Positions 16,549 through 23,262 of a stretch of 23,262 nt of DNA are shown piece after piece (position 1 is the first letter of the stretch; every line of letters begins with the position of its first letter). The DNA comes from Planctomycetaceae bacterium (GTDB lineage: Bacteria > Planctomycetota > Planctomycetia > Pirellulales > Pirellulaceae), in the NCBI GenBank assembly GCA_024642765.1, contig JAHEAM010000007.1, forward strand, positions 1 through 23,262. The letters are read 5' to 3'. The position numbers and the translations under genes are program-made. A model generated the notes under the pieces. The model was not told the origin of the DNA and made no database searches. It saw nothing but the letters and a program-made list of their open reading frames with translations.

Positions 16549-18117
16549 TTATTTGTCAAACAGCGCTTCATGTAAACCGGCGAATGGCCTTTGAGTGCGA
16601 ATGTCAAAATAGTCAAAACTGGCCTTCCAGTCCCAAATACACCACCCCATTTCAGCTTCTTCCGCGAGGCGCCGGACGGTGCGATAATAGTTGGCTCGCG
16701 ATTTCAAATCGGCAGCTGTGTAGGCTCCGAACTCGCCCAGATGCAAAGGGCGACCAAAATACTCGCTCCATCCCTGCGCGACGGCGAACTCAAAGCGCAC
16801 CTCCGTTTCGCTGCATGGATTCTCAAGACCCGGAAGCGTGTTGTACCTTTCCAACCATTGTTGCAAATACTCTGGCAACGTCGCATTCATTACAGCAGGC
16901 TGCGCCGGCGGCCCGGGGTAGACAAGCGATGGCAAATTCTTTGTATCACCACTCCAAACGGCCCCTTGATGCGTAAACGGATGTGGCGAGTAGGTGTGCA
17001 ATGTGACGATCAACCGATCATCGTCCGGCAAGATCAAATCGGCGACATCTGGCGGGCGATTGTATTCCCCTGGTCCAACGAAAATCGCACGTTTCGAGTC
17101 AATCGTGCGTAGTTGAGGAATCAATTCTTGGTAAAGCAAACTCATCACCTTCGTCGTCGCTGCGTCGCGCGGCTCATTGAGAATTTCGAACGCCACAGAA
17201 AAGGGCCGATTACGAAATCGAATCGCGATTTGACGCCATAATACGATGAGTTTGTCTTGTTCGGCGATTGGATCATCAGTAAACGAATTGAAATGGTGCA
17301 TGTTGATGATCGCAGCCAGATGATATTGTTCCGCCCAATCGAGTTGCTGCTCGACTTGGCGAAAGAAACTCTCGTCAATTTCATAGTTTGGTGCTCGGCC
17401 ACAGTGATGATGCCAACCGACAGGAATTCGAACATGGTCGAATCCTTCGGCAGCGATCCAACGATAGTCCTGCTCGCGATAGGTGATTCCGCCCCAGTCC
17501 TCACCAGGAGGGACTTCCAATTCGTTGGCCAAATTCACGCCGCGGCGAAACTGCATCGCCAATCGAAAGGCAGGAGCCGTTCCTCGGTCAACCTTTCGCT
17601 GAGGCGGTGGACTGGCTGCGGCATAACGCACACGGACTGTGATCGTTACGGTTGTGTCAACGAGAGTATGGAGCTGCATGACTGCCGGCTCATCGTGCCA
17701 AACGCGCTGCGGCCATTGAGGTGAGCTGCGAACTTCGGCGCCCGTCACGGTCACGTCCTCAAAATCAATCTCCAGGCGTTCACGCCTGCCACCAGGTAAC
17801 TCTTGATAGGTTCCCCGCAGCTCGACTCTTAACTCCGAATCGCTACTGGCTTCAAAACGAAATTCATGTTTCGTTATTGCAAACAGAAACGCAGGCAGTT
17901 CGGCTACTAAGGTCCGTGGCTGCTGTTCTGTAGGCAACCAACTCATCCGATAGACCGTGCCAAACTGCGGGTTCAGACGTCCGAAACTCAGTTCTCCGTC
18001 GCTGCTGATCACATCAATCCGAGCGTTCGATGACATTGCGACTTGGCCTAGAACGCTCGCACAAAAGAACCCACAGTTCAGACAAAAAACAGTGAACAAA
18101 TAAATTGTTTTGGGCAT
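16549..18117 (-). CDS. Secreted glycoside hydrolase family 5 (cellulase-like) with N-terminal beta-rich domain
   Basis: 522 residues from ATG at 18117; a TTG two codons earlier is rejected because GGGAG lies 9 nt before the ATG but only 3 nt before the TTG. A signal peptide (about 1-25, ending SVLGQV) is followed by a roughly 150-residue beta-rich region (27-175) of no recognised family. The GH5 barrel begins near RRGVNLANELE. Key motifs are RIPVGWHHH (230 on), FEILNEP with acid/base E315, HTYSPHPF (374 on), HLGEFGAY with nucleophile E462 and WCIWDWK near the end. It should hydrolyse a beta-1,4-linked glucan or mannan outside the cytoplasm; subfamily and substrate cannot be decided by eye. 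It is 54 nt downstream of the short FloA-like gene, probably in one transcript. Confidence 0.92.
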   Translation of the reverse strand: MPKTIYLFTVFCLNCGFFCASVLGQVAMSSNARIDVISSDGELSFGRLNPQFGTVYRMSWLPTEQQPRTLVAELPAFLFAITKHEFRFEASSDSELRVELRGTYQELPGGRRERLEIDFEDVTVTGAEVRSSPQWPQRVWHDEPAVMQLHTLVDTTVTITVRVRYAAASPPPQRKVDRGTAPAFRLAMQFRRGVNLANELEVPPGEDWGGITYREQDYRWIAAEGFDHVRIPVGWHHHCGRAPNYEIDESFFRQVEQQLDWAEQYHLAAIINMHHFNSFTDDPIAEQDKLIVLWRQIAIRFRNRPFSVAFEILNEPRDAATTKVMSLLYQELIPQLRTIDSKRAIFVGPGEYNRPPDVADLILPDDDRLIVTLHTYSPHPFTHQGAVWSGDTKNLPSLVYPGPPAQPAVMNATLPEYLQQWLERYNTLPGLENPCSETEVRFEFAVAQGWSEYFGRPLHLGEFGAYTAADLKSRANYYRTVRRLAEEAEMGWCIWDWKASFDYFDIRTQRPFAGLHEALFDK

Positions 18118-18126
18118 AGTCAACTA

Positions 18127-18131
18127 CTCCC
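18127..18131 (-). promoter_or_regulatory. Ribosome binding site deciding the GH5 start
   Basis: GGGAG sits 9 nt before ATG 18117. The alternative TTG at 18123 would be only 3 nt away, too close for initiation. Confidence 0.65.
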
Positions 18132-18171
18132 AACGAGGTTGGCACGATCCATCCAGGTACTGTGCAGCCAA

Positions 18172-18564
18172 TTATGGTTTTTGCATAAATTTCGCAAGGT
18201 TACCTTCAAGTTCCGCTTCGACCAATTCTCGAAACGTAAAACCCAGATTTTGCTTTTGAGACGAAATGTAAGCGAGGGTCATCTTCTCGAGATCAACTTT
18301 TTGCAAATACGCTCGCTCAAGGTCCGGCCAAGAAATGCGATGGCCAGCTTGAGCTACCGCAATCCCTTGATCGAGAATCAAATTCACGTTCGAGCGACGC
18401 AACCTCATTCCGATCAAGTTGAATAAAGAAATGGGCGTCCCCGCAAGAAATCCTTTCAGCCAAGGCCGAAAGAAACTGAAGAATGCCAGCAAAAAAACTA
18501 TGAACAGGACTGCCAACGCCCCCAAAACGAACAAAAAAATTGGAGACACGCCGTTGTTGGGCAT
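18172..18564 (-). CDS. Short FloA-like (flotillin-like) membrane protein lacking the SPFH part
   Basis: 130 residues from ATG 18562-18564, with AAGGA 9 nt upstream; an upstream in-frame TTG at 18609 has no ribosome site. One long hydrophobic segment (about 7-30) is followed by ISLFNLIGMRLRRSNVNLILD, which resembles the post-membrane region of FloA (TLVGMRLRR in Bacillus YqfA). The rest (AVAQAGHRISWPDLERAYL, then FRELVEAELEGNL) follows the FloA order up to just before its SPFH domain, where this protein stops at TAA. Full FloA proteins are about 330 residues, so roughly the last 200, including the SPFH and coiled-coil oligomerisation parts, are absent. Sequence after the stop does not continue the FloA pattern in frame, so this is not a simple nonsense mutation. 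It may anchor or modulate a full-length flotillin elsewhere; function is inferred. The secreted GH5 gene follows 54 nt downstream. Confidence 0.75.
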   Translation of the reverse strand: MPNNGVSPIFLFVLGALAVLFIVFLLAFFSFFRPWLKGFLAGTPISLFNLIGMRLRRSNVNLILDQGIAVAQAGHRISWPDLERAYLQKVDLEKMTLAYISSQKQNLGFTFRELVEAELEGNLAKFMQKP

Positions 18565-18902
18565 TAGACATTTTCCTTCCGCAGTTGATTCTCGATTCAA
18601 ACCAAACAAAAGAACACTTATTGTAGCCGATCATTTGACTTGAAATATCACGATCATTGATTGGCACTTGATTCGCTTGGGGAGGCGCCTGCTGTCTTCA
18701 GTTGAATAATCGTTATGACCGTAAATCTCCGCCAACAACTTTACGATCGGTCGAAACGGTTTGTTGGACTCAGAGTGGACTTCGTGAACTAGGTTTCAGC
18801 ACGCTTTGCGCAATCGCATCGCCATCCCGTATTGAGATGGGCTGTCGAGCGGGCGTGCATTTTACCAACGAGACGTTCATTTCGCCACACAAGTTTCATT
18901 TC
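18565..18902. other. Divergent promoter region between FloA-like gene and acyltransferase cluster
   Basis: This 338-bp stretch separates divergent transcription units and should contain both promoters. TTGACT at 18634-18639 is a possible minus-35 box, but no good minus-10 box was found at the right spacing. The plus-strand frame is open from TTG 18702 into the acyltransferase gene, but its translation before 18903 does not resemble this protein family. No repeat or RNA structure stood out. Confidence 0.5.
18574..18578 (-). promoter_or_regulatory. Ribosome binding site deciding the FloA-like start
   Basis: AAGGA lies 9 nt before the ATG at 18564 and selects it over the in-frame TTG at 18609. 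Confidence 0.6.
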
Positions 18903-20009
18903 ATGGCTGACCTCAATCCATCGCCTAGCAAACGCATTGTTGAGCTCGACGCTTTGCGCGCCTTGGCGGCCATCAACTTGATGTTATTCCACTTCACGGT
19001 TGTGTATTCTGAAAAGTTCGGTTTCACAAGCGACTTGGGTTTTGAATTCCCGTGGGGCAAGTACGGCGTGCAACTATTCTTCATGCTCAGCGGATTTGTC
19101 AATGCAATGACTCTGCTGAAGAAACGCGATGCAAAGTCGTTTTTAGTCAATCGGTTGCTCCGAATTCTGCCAATCTTTTACATTGTGGTTGGCGTGAACG
19201 TACTGCTTCTTTGCCTGCCGCCACTGAACGGCGTTGCTAGTTTTAATATGCCGAAGTTGCTTGCAAACCTAACCGCGGTTCCTAATTTGCTGGGTTATGC
19301 GTGTTTGGAGCCGGTGACATGGACGTTACAAATCGAATTGTTGTTTTATGTTTTGCTGCTGGCAATGTTCTTAGCAGGCGGATTGGATCGGCCGCTGCGA
19401 ACGTGGATGTGCTATCTAGCGCTTTCGCTTGTGGGTTGCCTGCTTATTGAACCGCTAAGTGAATTGAGTTCAAGACCAACAATCGCTCAATTGATGCGCG
19501 AGATATTGCTGCTCGAGTATGTTCCCTTGTTCATTATCGGGATGCTGCTTCGCGAAATTCGCTTCGGCGAAAACGGTGACTGGCGAACTTCTTGGCCGCA
19601 CTGGTTGGGAATCGCTGCAGCTGCGATTGTTTTTCATGCAACCGACATGCATGGACACAATCCAGCAGTAACCCTTTTTCTAATTACCACATTGGCGATG
19701 GCTGCCTACGGAAAAATCGCTTTTCTGCGCTTTAAGCCGTTAGTTTTCATCAGCACTATTTCCTATTCACTTTATTTGTTGCACGACAATCTCGGCTGCT
19801 TCTTTATCTATCACATGAATCAAAACGGATTATCACCATTGGGTTGTTTTGTCGTCATCATGCCGATCATAGTCGCATTGGCATGGGTTTCGACTCGCCT
19901 TTTGGAACGACCGCTATCACAAGCGATCAAGCGCCTATTCGAAACTGCCAGCCGAAACCTCGGTTCGTCAAACGCAACTCCAATCGCTGCCTCAAAAACG
20001 AATTTATAA
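18903..20009 (+). CDS. Acyltransferase-3 family integral membrane protein, first gene of the acyltransferase cluster
   Basis: 368 residues from ATG 18903. The frame stays open upstream (ATG 18837, TTG 18702), but the added sequence is unlike the family and has no well-placed ribosome site. The ATG at 18903 itself also lacks one, so the start is a judgement. Core motifs are RIVELDALRALAAINLMLFHF (11-31, with H30), GVQLFFMLSGFVNAM, RLLRILPIFY (84-93) and EPVTWTLQIELLFY (136-149, with E145). About ten membrane helices are present, as expected for PF01757 enzymes that acylate extracytoplasmic sugars. It resembles the acyltransferase at 5210-6490 only in the family motifs, so the two probably have different substrates. 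Its stop is 2 nt from the start of the first of three GNAT genes, so it surely shares their transcript. Confidence 0.9.
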   Translation: MADLNPSPSKRIVELDALRALAAINLMLFHFTVVYSEKFGFTSDLGFEFPWGKYGVQLFFMLSGFVNAMTLLKKRDAKSFLVNRLLRILPIFYIVVGVNVLLLCLPPLNGVASFNMPKLLANLTAVPNLLGYACLEPVTWTLQIELLFYVLLLAMFLAGGLDRPLRTWMCYLALSLVGCLLIEPLSELSSRPTIAQLMREILLLEYVPLFIIGMLLREIRFGENGDWRTSWPHWLGIAAAAIVFHATDMHGHNPAVTLFLITTLAMAAYGKIAFLRFKPLVFISTISYSLYLLHDNLGCFFIYHMNQNGLSPLGCFVVIMPIIVALAWVSTRLLERPLSQAIKRLFETASRNLGSSNATPIAASKTNL

Positions 20010-20011
20010 CC

Positions 20012-21232
20012 ATGCCATCATCACCTCAATTAAAAATCGTTGTCTATCAATCGTTCGCCGAGGCCGCGAGTCTGCGTCCGAAGTGGAATGCTCTGGCTAA
20101 AGACAATTTCATGCTGCAATGGGAGTGGCTCTCTAATGCGTGGGACCACTGCCAATCTCAGTCGAATGCTCAACGCCAACAGCTTTTGATCGTCACCCTG
20201 ATTGCACCTAACAACGAAATCGTCGGGATCGCACCGCTATACCGGAGGCGAGGATTGGCAGGTCGTGTACTGCGCTTTGTCGGGGACGCAATGATCTGCA
20301 CAGACTACGTGCGTGTCCTTGCCCAAAACGACTGGAACTATGCTGTCAATGAACGATTGGCAGAGTGGATCGCCAGTCCCGATTTCAAACGCATGCATGG
20401 CAGCATTGATTGGATTGAAATCGAAGGACACACATTGTCAGACGTCGGTTGGGTCATTTTCTGGAATACCTTGGTGCGACAACAGTGGAGCCGTCAGTCG
20501 TTTTCGATAGAAGGAACCTGGCTTACCCAGTTGCCATTGCAAACCGACAGTCCCGCCCTATCGACTCTCTTGAAAACCAACATTGGACCGACAATCGACA
20601 ACCAATACTACAAATTATTTTACGACAACCTTTCGAAATCTCGCAAACGAAAAGTTAAAAAATCGTTCAAACTCCTCAACGACGGCATCGTTGAATTTCA
20701 AGTATTGACGACGAAAGAAGCAATCGAAACCGAGTGGCCAACATTTGTGGACTTGCACCAACGGCGGCGGGTATCGCTCGGTCAGCCAGGGTGTTTCTTC
20801 GATCCCAACTTTGAAAACTTTTTGCGATCTGCCAGCCTCGCGTTTGCAGAAGCAAATCAAATTGTCCTGGCGAAGCTAATTCACCAGAACAGCGCAATCG
20901 GATATTTGCTGATTTTCACAGCCGCCAATAAACTAGCCATGTACCAATCAGGTCTCCACCCAGATTTCGAACATCTCGAACCGGGGCACTTGATTAACTC
21001 CCTTGCCTTGCAATACGCAATTGAACGTGGCTACAAGTCTTATGATTTTTTGCGTGGAGATGAACCCTACAAATCTGGCTGGAACGCTGAGCGAATACAG
21101 CTGCAACGAACACGTTGCACTTCTCCACGCCTCAGCTCTCAATTATTCAACAACCTTTGGAATGCCGGACGCGCCTTGCGTGGTTGGGGAACGCATCACA
21201 CGACGTCTGCCGTAAACCAATCCACCGATTAA
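20012..21232 (+). CDS. CelD/BioF2-type GNAT acyltransferase (first of three)
   Basis: 406 residues from ATG 20012, chosen because it follows the acyltransferase-3 stop by 2 nt; the frame is open farther left only as an overlap with that gene. The N-terminal half has the family pattern NFMLQWEWLSNAW (32-44) and EIVGIAPLYRRRG. The C-terminal half is an Acetyltransf_6 (PF13480) GNAT domain: LSKSRKRKVKKSFKLL (207-222), IGYLLIFTAANKLAMYQSG and YDFLRGDEPYKSGW (344-357), the typical ending of CelD/BcsL proteins of COG5653. Members are cytoplasmic enzymes linked to cellulose or other exopolysaccharide synthesis and transfer an acyl group to an amine or hydroxyl; acceptor and donor are not known here. 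There is no signal peptide. The next GNAT gene begins 10 nt downstream. Confidence 0.87.
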   Translation: MPSSPQLKIVVYQSFAEAASLRPKWNALAKDNFMLQWEWLSNAWDHCQSQSNAQRQQLLIVTLIAPNNEIVGIAPLYRRRGLAGRVLRFVGDAMICTDYVRVLAQNDWNYAVNERLAEWIASPDFKRMHGSIDWIEIEGHTLSDVGWVIFWNTLVRQQWSRQSFSIEGTWLTQLPLQTDSPALSTLLKTNIGPTIDNQYYKLFYDNLSKSRKRKVKKSFKLLNDGIVEFQVLTTKEAIETEWPTFVDLHQRRRVSLGQPGCFFDPNFENFLRSASLAFAEANQIVLAKLIHQNSAIGYLLIFTAANKLAMYQSGLHPDFEHLEPGHLINSLALQYAIERGYKSYDFLRGDEPYKSGWNAERIQLQRTRCTSPRLSSQLFNNLWNAGRALRGWGTHHTTSAVNQSTD

Positions 21233-21242
21233 AAGCTCTCAC

Positions 21243-22343
21243 ATGCTACATTCAGAATTTATCGACAACGCCGTTGCATTCCGTCGCCTTCGTGGTGAGT
21301 GGGACGATTTGTGGATGCGCTCGGGTTCACCGGTTGCTGCCGATCGATCAGAGACAACAGAATTGACGCTGGAACACTTTGCCACTGTCAAGTCATTTCG
21401 TGCGTTAATCGTCCGCCGCGGCGCTGAATTAGTCGCAGGCCTGCCGTTTGTTATCGAACGCCATCCGCTGTGGGGCAACGTTGCCCGTACGATCGCCAAC
21501 CCTAGCAACCCCATGTCCCAATGGATGGTCACCGCCGAATCGGACAGAACGCAGTTGTTTCCGGTGATCTTCGAGAGTTTGCGGAATCAACACATTCGCG
21601 TCTTGAATCTCGACTGGGCGAGACTCGATTGCACCAACAGTGTTGCCCTAAAATCATGGGCCAAGAATACGCAACTAGATTTTTTCGCGAAGCAGCGTTT
21701 TGAAGTTGCGATGATTCAGGTACCAGCGACGCACGAATCGCTACTACAAAACATCTCTAAAAACCATCGTTCCAAACTACAGAGATGGCAAAAGAAACTT
21801 GGCGAACAAGGCGCATTAACATTCCACACCTATGAATCGGCAAATGGTGATGATGTGTTGGCCGCGATCGAAGAAGCGTTCGCAGTCGAAGCCAGCAGTT
21901 GGAAGGCAACATCAGGCAGCGTCATGTTACATTCGGAAAGTGAATTGTCGTACTGGCGATCGTGGGCACGCTCTCTGCAGGCAGCCAACTTTCTACGAGT
22001 CTATATCCTCCGTCTCGACAACCAAGCGATTGCTTTTGATTTTGGCTATCTCGTTGGCCGAACTTACACGTCCGTTAAGGTCTCGTATGTCGAAACACTG
22101 AAAAACTTGGGCGTCGGTCATTTGCGAGATTGGTATCTATTACAACATTTCATCGAAACAAAGACCTCAGACCTTATTGACACTGTCGGTCCGACCAATG
22201 AGTCGCACGCCAAATGGCCAATGCACACCCGAAGTGTTGGCAAGATCACTGTTTCGACAGGAAATTGGCGGTCCAATATGGCCGTGTTTTTCGCATCGGG
22301 ATTGAATCAACTCAAATCAAGCATTGTTCAAAGAGGTTCTTGA
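21243..22343 (+). CDS. CelD/BioF2-type GNAT acyltransferase (second of three)
   Basis: 366 residues, ATG 10 nt after the preceding stop. The same two-part layout is seen: an N-terminal part with EWDDLWMRSG (19-28) and ELVAGLPFVIERHPLWG, then an Acetyltransf_6 domain with ISKNHRSKLQRWQKKLGEQG (171-190), YILRLDNQAIAFDFGYLVG and a C-terminal DTVGPTNESHAKW (313-325) in place of the FLRGDEPYKSGW ending of the first copy. This ending suggests a different acceptor. It is a diverged paralogue, not a recent duplicate: identity to its neighbours is confined to motifs. No signal peptide or membrane helix is seen, so it is probably cytoplasmic. Confidence 0.85.
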   Translation: MLHSEFIDNAVAFRRLRGEWDDLWMRSGSPVAADRSETTELTLEHFATVKSFRALIVRRGAELVAGLPFVIERHPLWGNVARTIANPSNPMSQWMVTAESDRTQLFPVIFESLRNQHIRVLNLDWARLDCTNSVALKSWAKNTQLDFFAKQRFEVAMIQVPATHESLLQNISKNHRSKLQRWQKKLGEQGALTFHTYESANGDDVLAAIEEAFAVEASSWKATSGSVMLHSESELSYWRSWARSLQAANFLRVYILRLDNQAIAFDFGYLVGRTYTSVKVSYVETLKNLGVGHLRDWYLLQHFIETKTSDLIDTVGPTNESHAKWPMHTRSVGKITVSTGNWRSNMAVFFASGLNQLKSSIVQRGS

Positions 22344-22344
22344 T

Positions 22345-23262
22345 ATGCTCAAGTCATGGGATTCCAAAAGCTCGACCGTTTCGTTGCCAGCTGGCTTTCA
22401 CGATGCACCAGCTTGGCCAAAAAACGAAACGGACTTGCCAAACTTTGAGTTTCGTATCGAACAGTGGCGTTCGCATGACGATTTAAGTTCGCACCAAGCG
22501 GCTTGGCAACGCCTCGCCGAAGTTGCTGCTGAAGTCAATCCGTTTTACGAATTCACTGCCATCGCTGCCGCATTCAACCACTTTCAAGATACTGGCAATG
22601 TCTCGATAATCGCCGTTTGGTCGCCCCCACGAGTCAATCCTCAGGGGCGACCGGTGTTGTGTGGAGTGTTTCCTGTAAAGATATCACGGGCACATAACGG
22701 CGTGCCGGCTCGCACGGTCGAGCTTTGGCGACATGACCAGTGCTTCCTAACGACGCCACTCGTTCGTCACGACTCGATTGCGGAGACTTGGTTAGCCTTC
22801 CGAAGTTTCGCTTCCAAAGAACTACGCGCTCAGCTCATTCATTTACCAACGCAATCTGCGGACAGTTCTGTCCATCAGGCCTTGATCGACCAACTTGATC
22901 TAAACGAAACGCCCTACCTGATAAAACGCAACTATTATCGCGCCCTGTTGCAACACGAGCTTTCGGCCGACGACTATCTAAAAAATCAAATCGCCAAGAA
23001 AACACGTAACGAGCTCGCTCGCCTCCGCCGCAAACTAACCGACACAGGCTTATCGGTTGAGTGGCGTTACTACAATGACAATAGCGATTTGCCCGGTTGG
23101 CTCGCGAGATTCCTCGCGTTAGAAAAAGCGAGTTGGAAGGGCGAACAGCAGACGGCCCTCGATTGTAATCCTCAAACACGGCAGTTCTTTGTTGATTGGA
23201 TGACAGCGCAGGCTGAAAACGGTCAACTGCAACGACTTGAACTGGTCGTTGACGGAACAACG
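22345..23262 (+). CDS. CelD/BioF2-type GNAT acyltransferase (third of three), cut off by right edge
   Basis: 306 codons are open from ATG 22345 to the window end. The ATG is 1 nt after the previous stop, with GAGG about 9 nt upstream. The N-terminal part has AAEVNPFYEFTAIAAAFNHF (61-80), matching the NPF segment common in this family, and GRPVLCGVFPVKISR. The Acetyltransf_6 region starts with IAKKTRNELARLRRKLTDTG (217-235), equivalent to LSKSRKRKVKKS in the first copy. The C-terminal motifs lie outside the window. Three linked paralogues plus an acyltransferase-3 suggest successive modifications of one product or a heteromeric enzyme, but this is inference. Confidence 0.85.
   Translation, partial: MLKSWDSKSSTVSLPAGFHDAPAWPKNETDLPNFEFRIEQWRSHDDLSSHQAAWQRLAEVAAEVNPFYEFTAIAAAFNHFQDTGNVSIIAVWSPPRVNPQGRPVLCGVFPVKISRAHNGVPARTVELWRHDQCFLTTPLVRHDSIAETWLAFRSFASKELRAQLIHLPTQSADSSVHQALIDQLDLNETPYLIKRNYYRALLQHELSADDYLKNQIAKKTRNELARLRRKLTDTGLSVEWRYYNDNSDLPGWLARFLALEKASWKGEQQTALDCNPQTRQFFVDWMTAQAENGQLQRLELVVDGTT

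Noticed and set aside
18702..18902. N-terminal extension of the acyltransferase-3 protein from TTG 18702
   Set aside because: The 67 added residues lack hydrophobic or family-like sequence, and the nearest GGAGG is 16 nt from the TTG.
19844..20011. N-terminal extension of the first GNAT protein into the acyltransferase-3 gene
   Set aside because: The extra 56 residues overlap coding sequence in another frame and do not look like GNAT sequence; ATG 20012 directly follows the upstream stop.
1..23262. CRISPR arrays, insertion sequences, prophage or toxin-antitoxin modules
   Set aside because: Searched by eye on both strands; no regularly spaced repeats, transposase motifs, integrase or toxin-antitoxin pairs were recognised.

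Overview
The window most likely comes from a planctomycete, probably of the Pirellulaceae type. This is inferred from an N-terminal LESKRLLA-type motif on a large secreted protein, a high density of secreted carbohydrate-active enzymes, a FloA-like membrane protein, and mostly short or weak ribosome binding sites. No insertion sequence, CRISPR array or phage gene was seen.

Left part, all on the minus strand. From the left edge: a large secreted M36 (fungalysin-like) metalloprotease, cut off at its C terminus, with proprotein-convertase P domains alternating with beta-sandwich repeats (1-3021). Next is a two-domain secreted esterase, SGNH hydrolase fused to a CE15 glucuronoyl-esterase-like domain (3266-5143), then a membrane acyltransferase-3 protein (5210-6490) and a tRNA-Leu(CAG) (6523-6606). 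The acyltransferase and esterase are 66 nt apart and probably co-transcribed, pairing a likely glycan O-acylation enzyme with ester-removing domains. A poorly coding gap of about 970 bp separates them from gltB, the large subunit of glutamate synthase (7580-12112). No gltD is seen beside it.

Middle part, plus strand, divergent from gltB: an MFS transporter that probably uses a TTG start (12562-14100), then an unusual cell-wall protein (14277-16325). That protein joins a class A beta-lactamase-like domain, a PG_binding_1 domain and a D-Ala-D-Ala carboxypeptidase (S11) domain, so it carries two complete SxxK/SxN/KTG-type active-site sets. A 10-bp hairpin lies between it and the convergent gene to its right.

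Right part: on the minus strand, a 130-residue protein matching only the N-terminal part of FloA flotillins is followed 54 nt later by a secreted GH5 glycoside hydrolase. Divergent from these, on the plus strand, is a very tight cluster: a second acyltransferase-3 protein followed by three successive CelD/BioF2-type GNAT acyltransferases, with gaps of 2, 10 and 1 nt, the last running off the right edge. This cluster is the best candidate for an uncharacterised pathway, plausibly acylation of an exported glycan or glycolipid. The window as a whole is rich in genes that add, remove or remodel groups on extracellular polysaccharide and cell wall.
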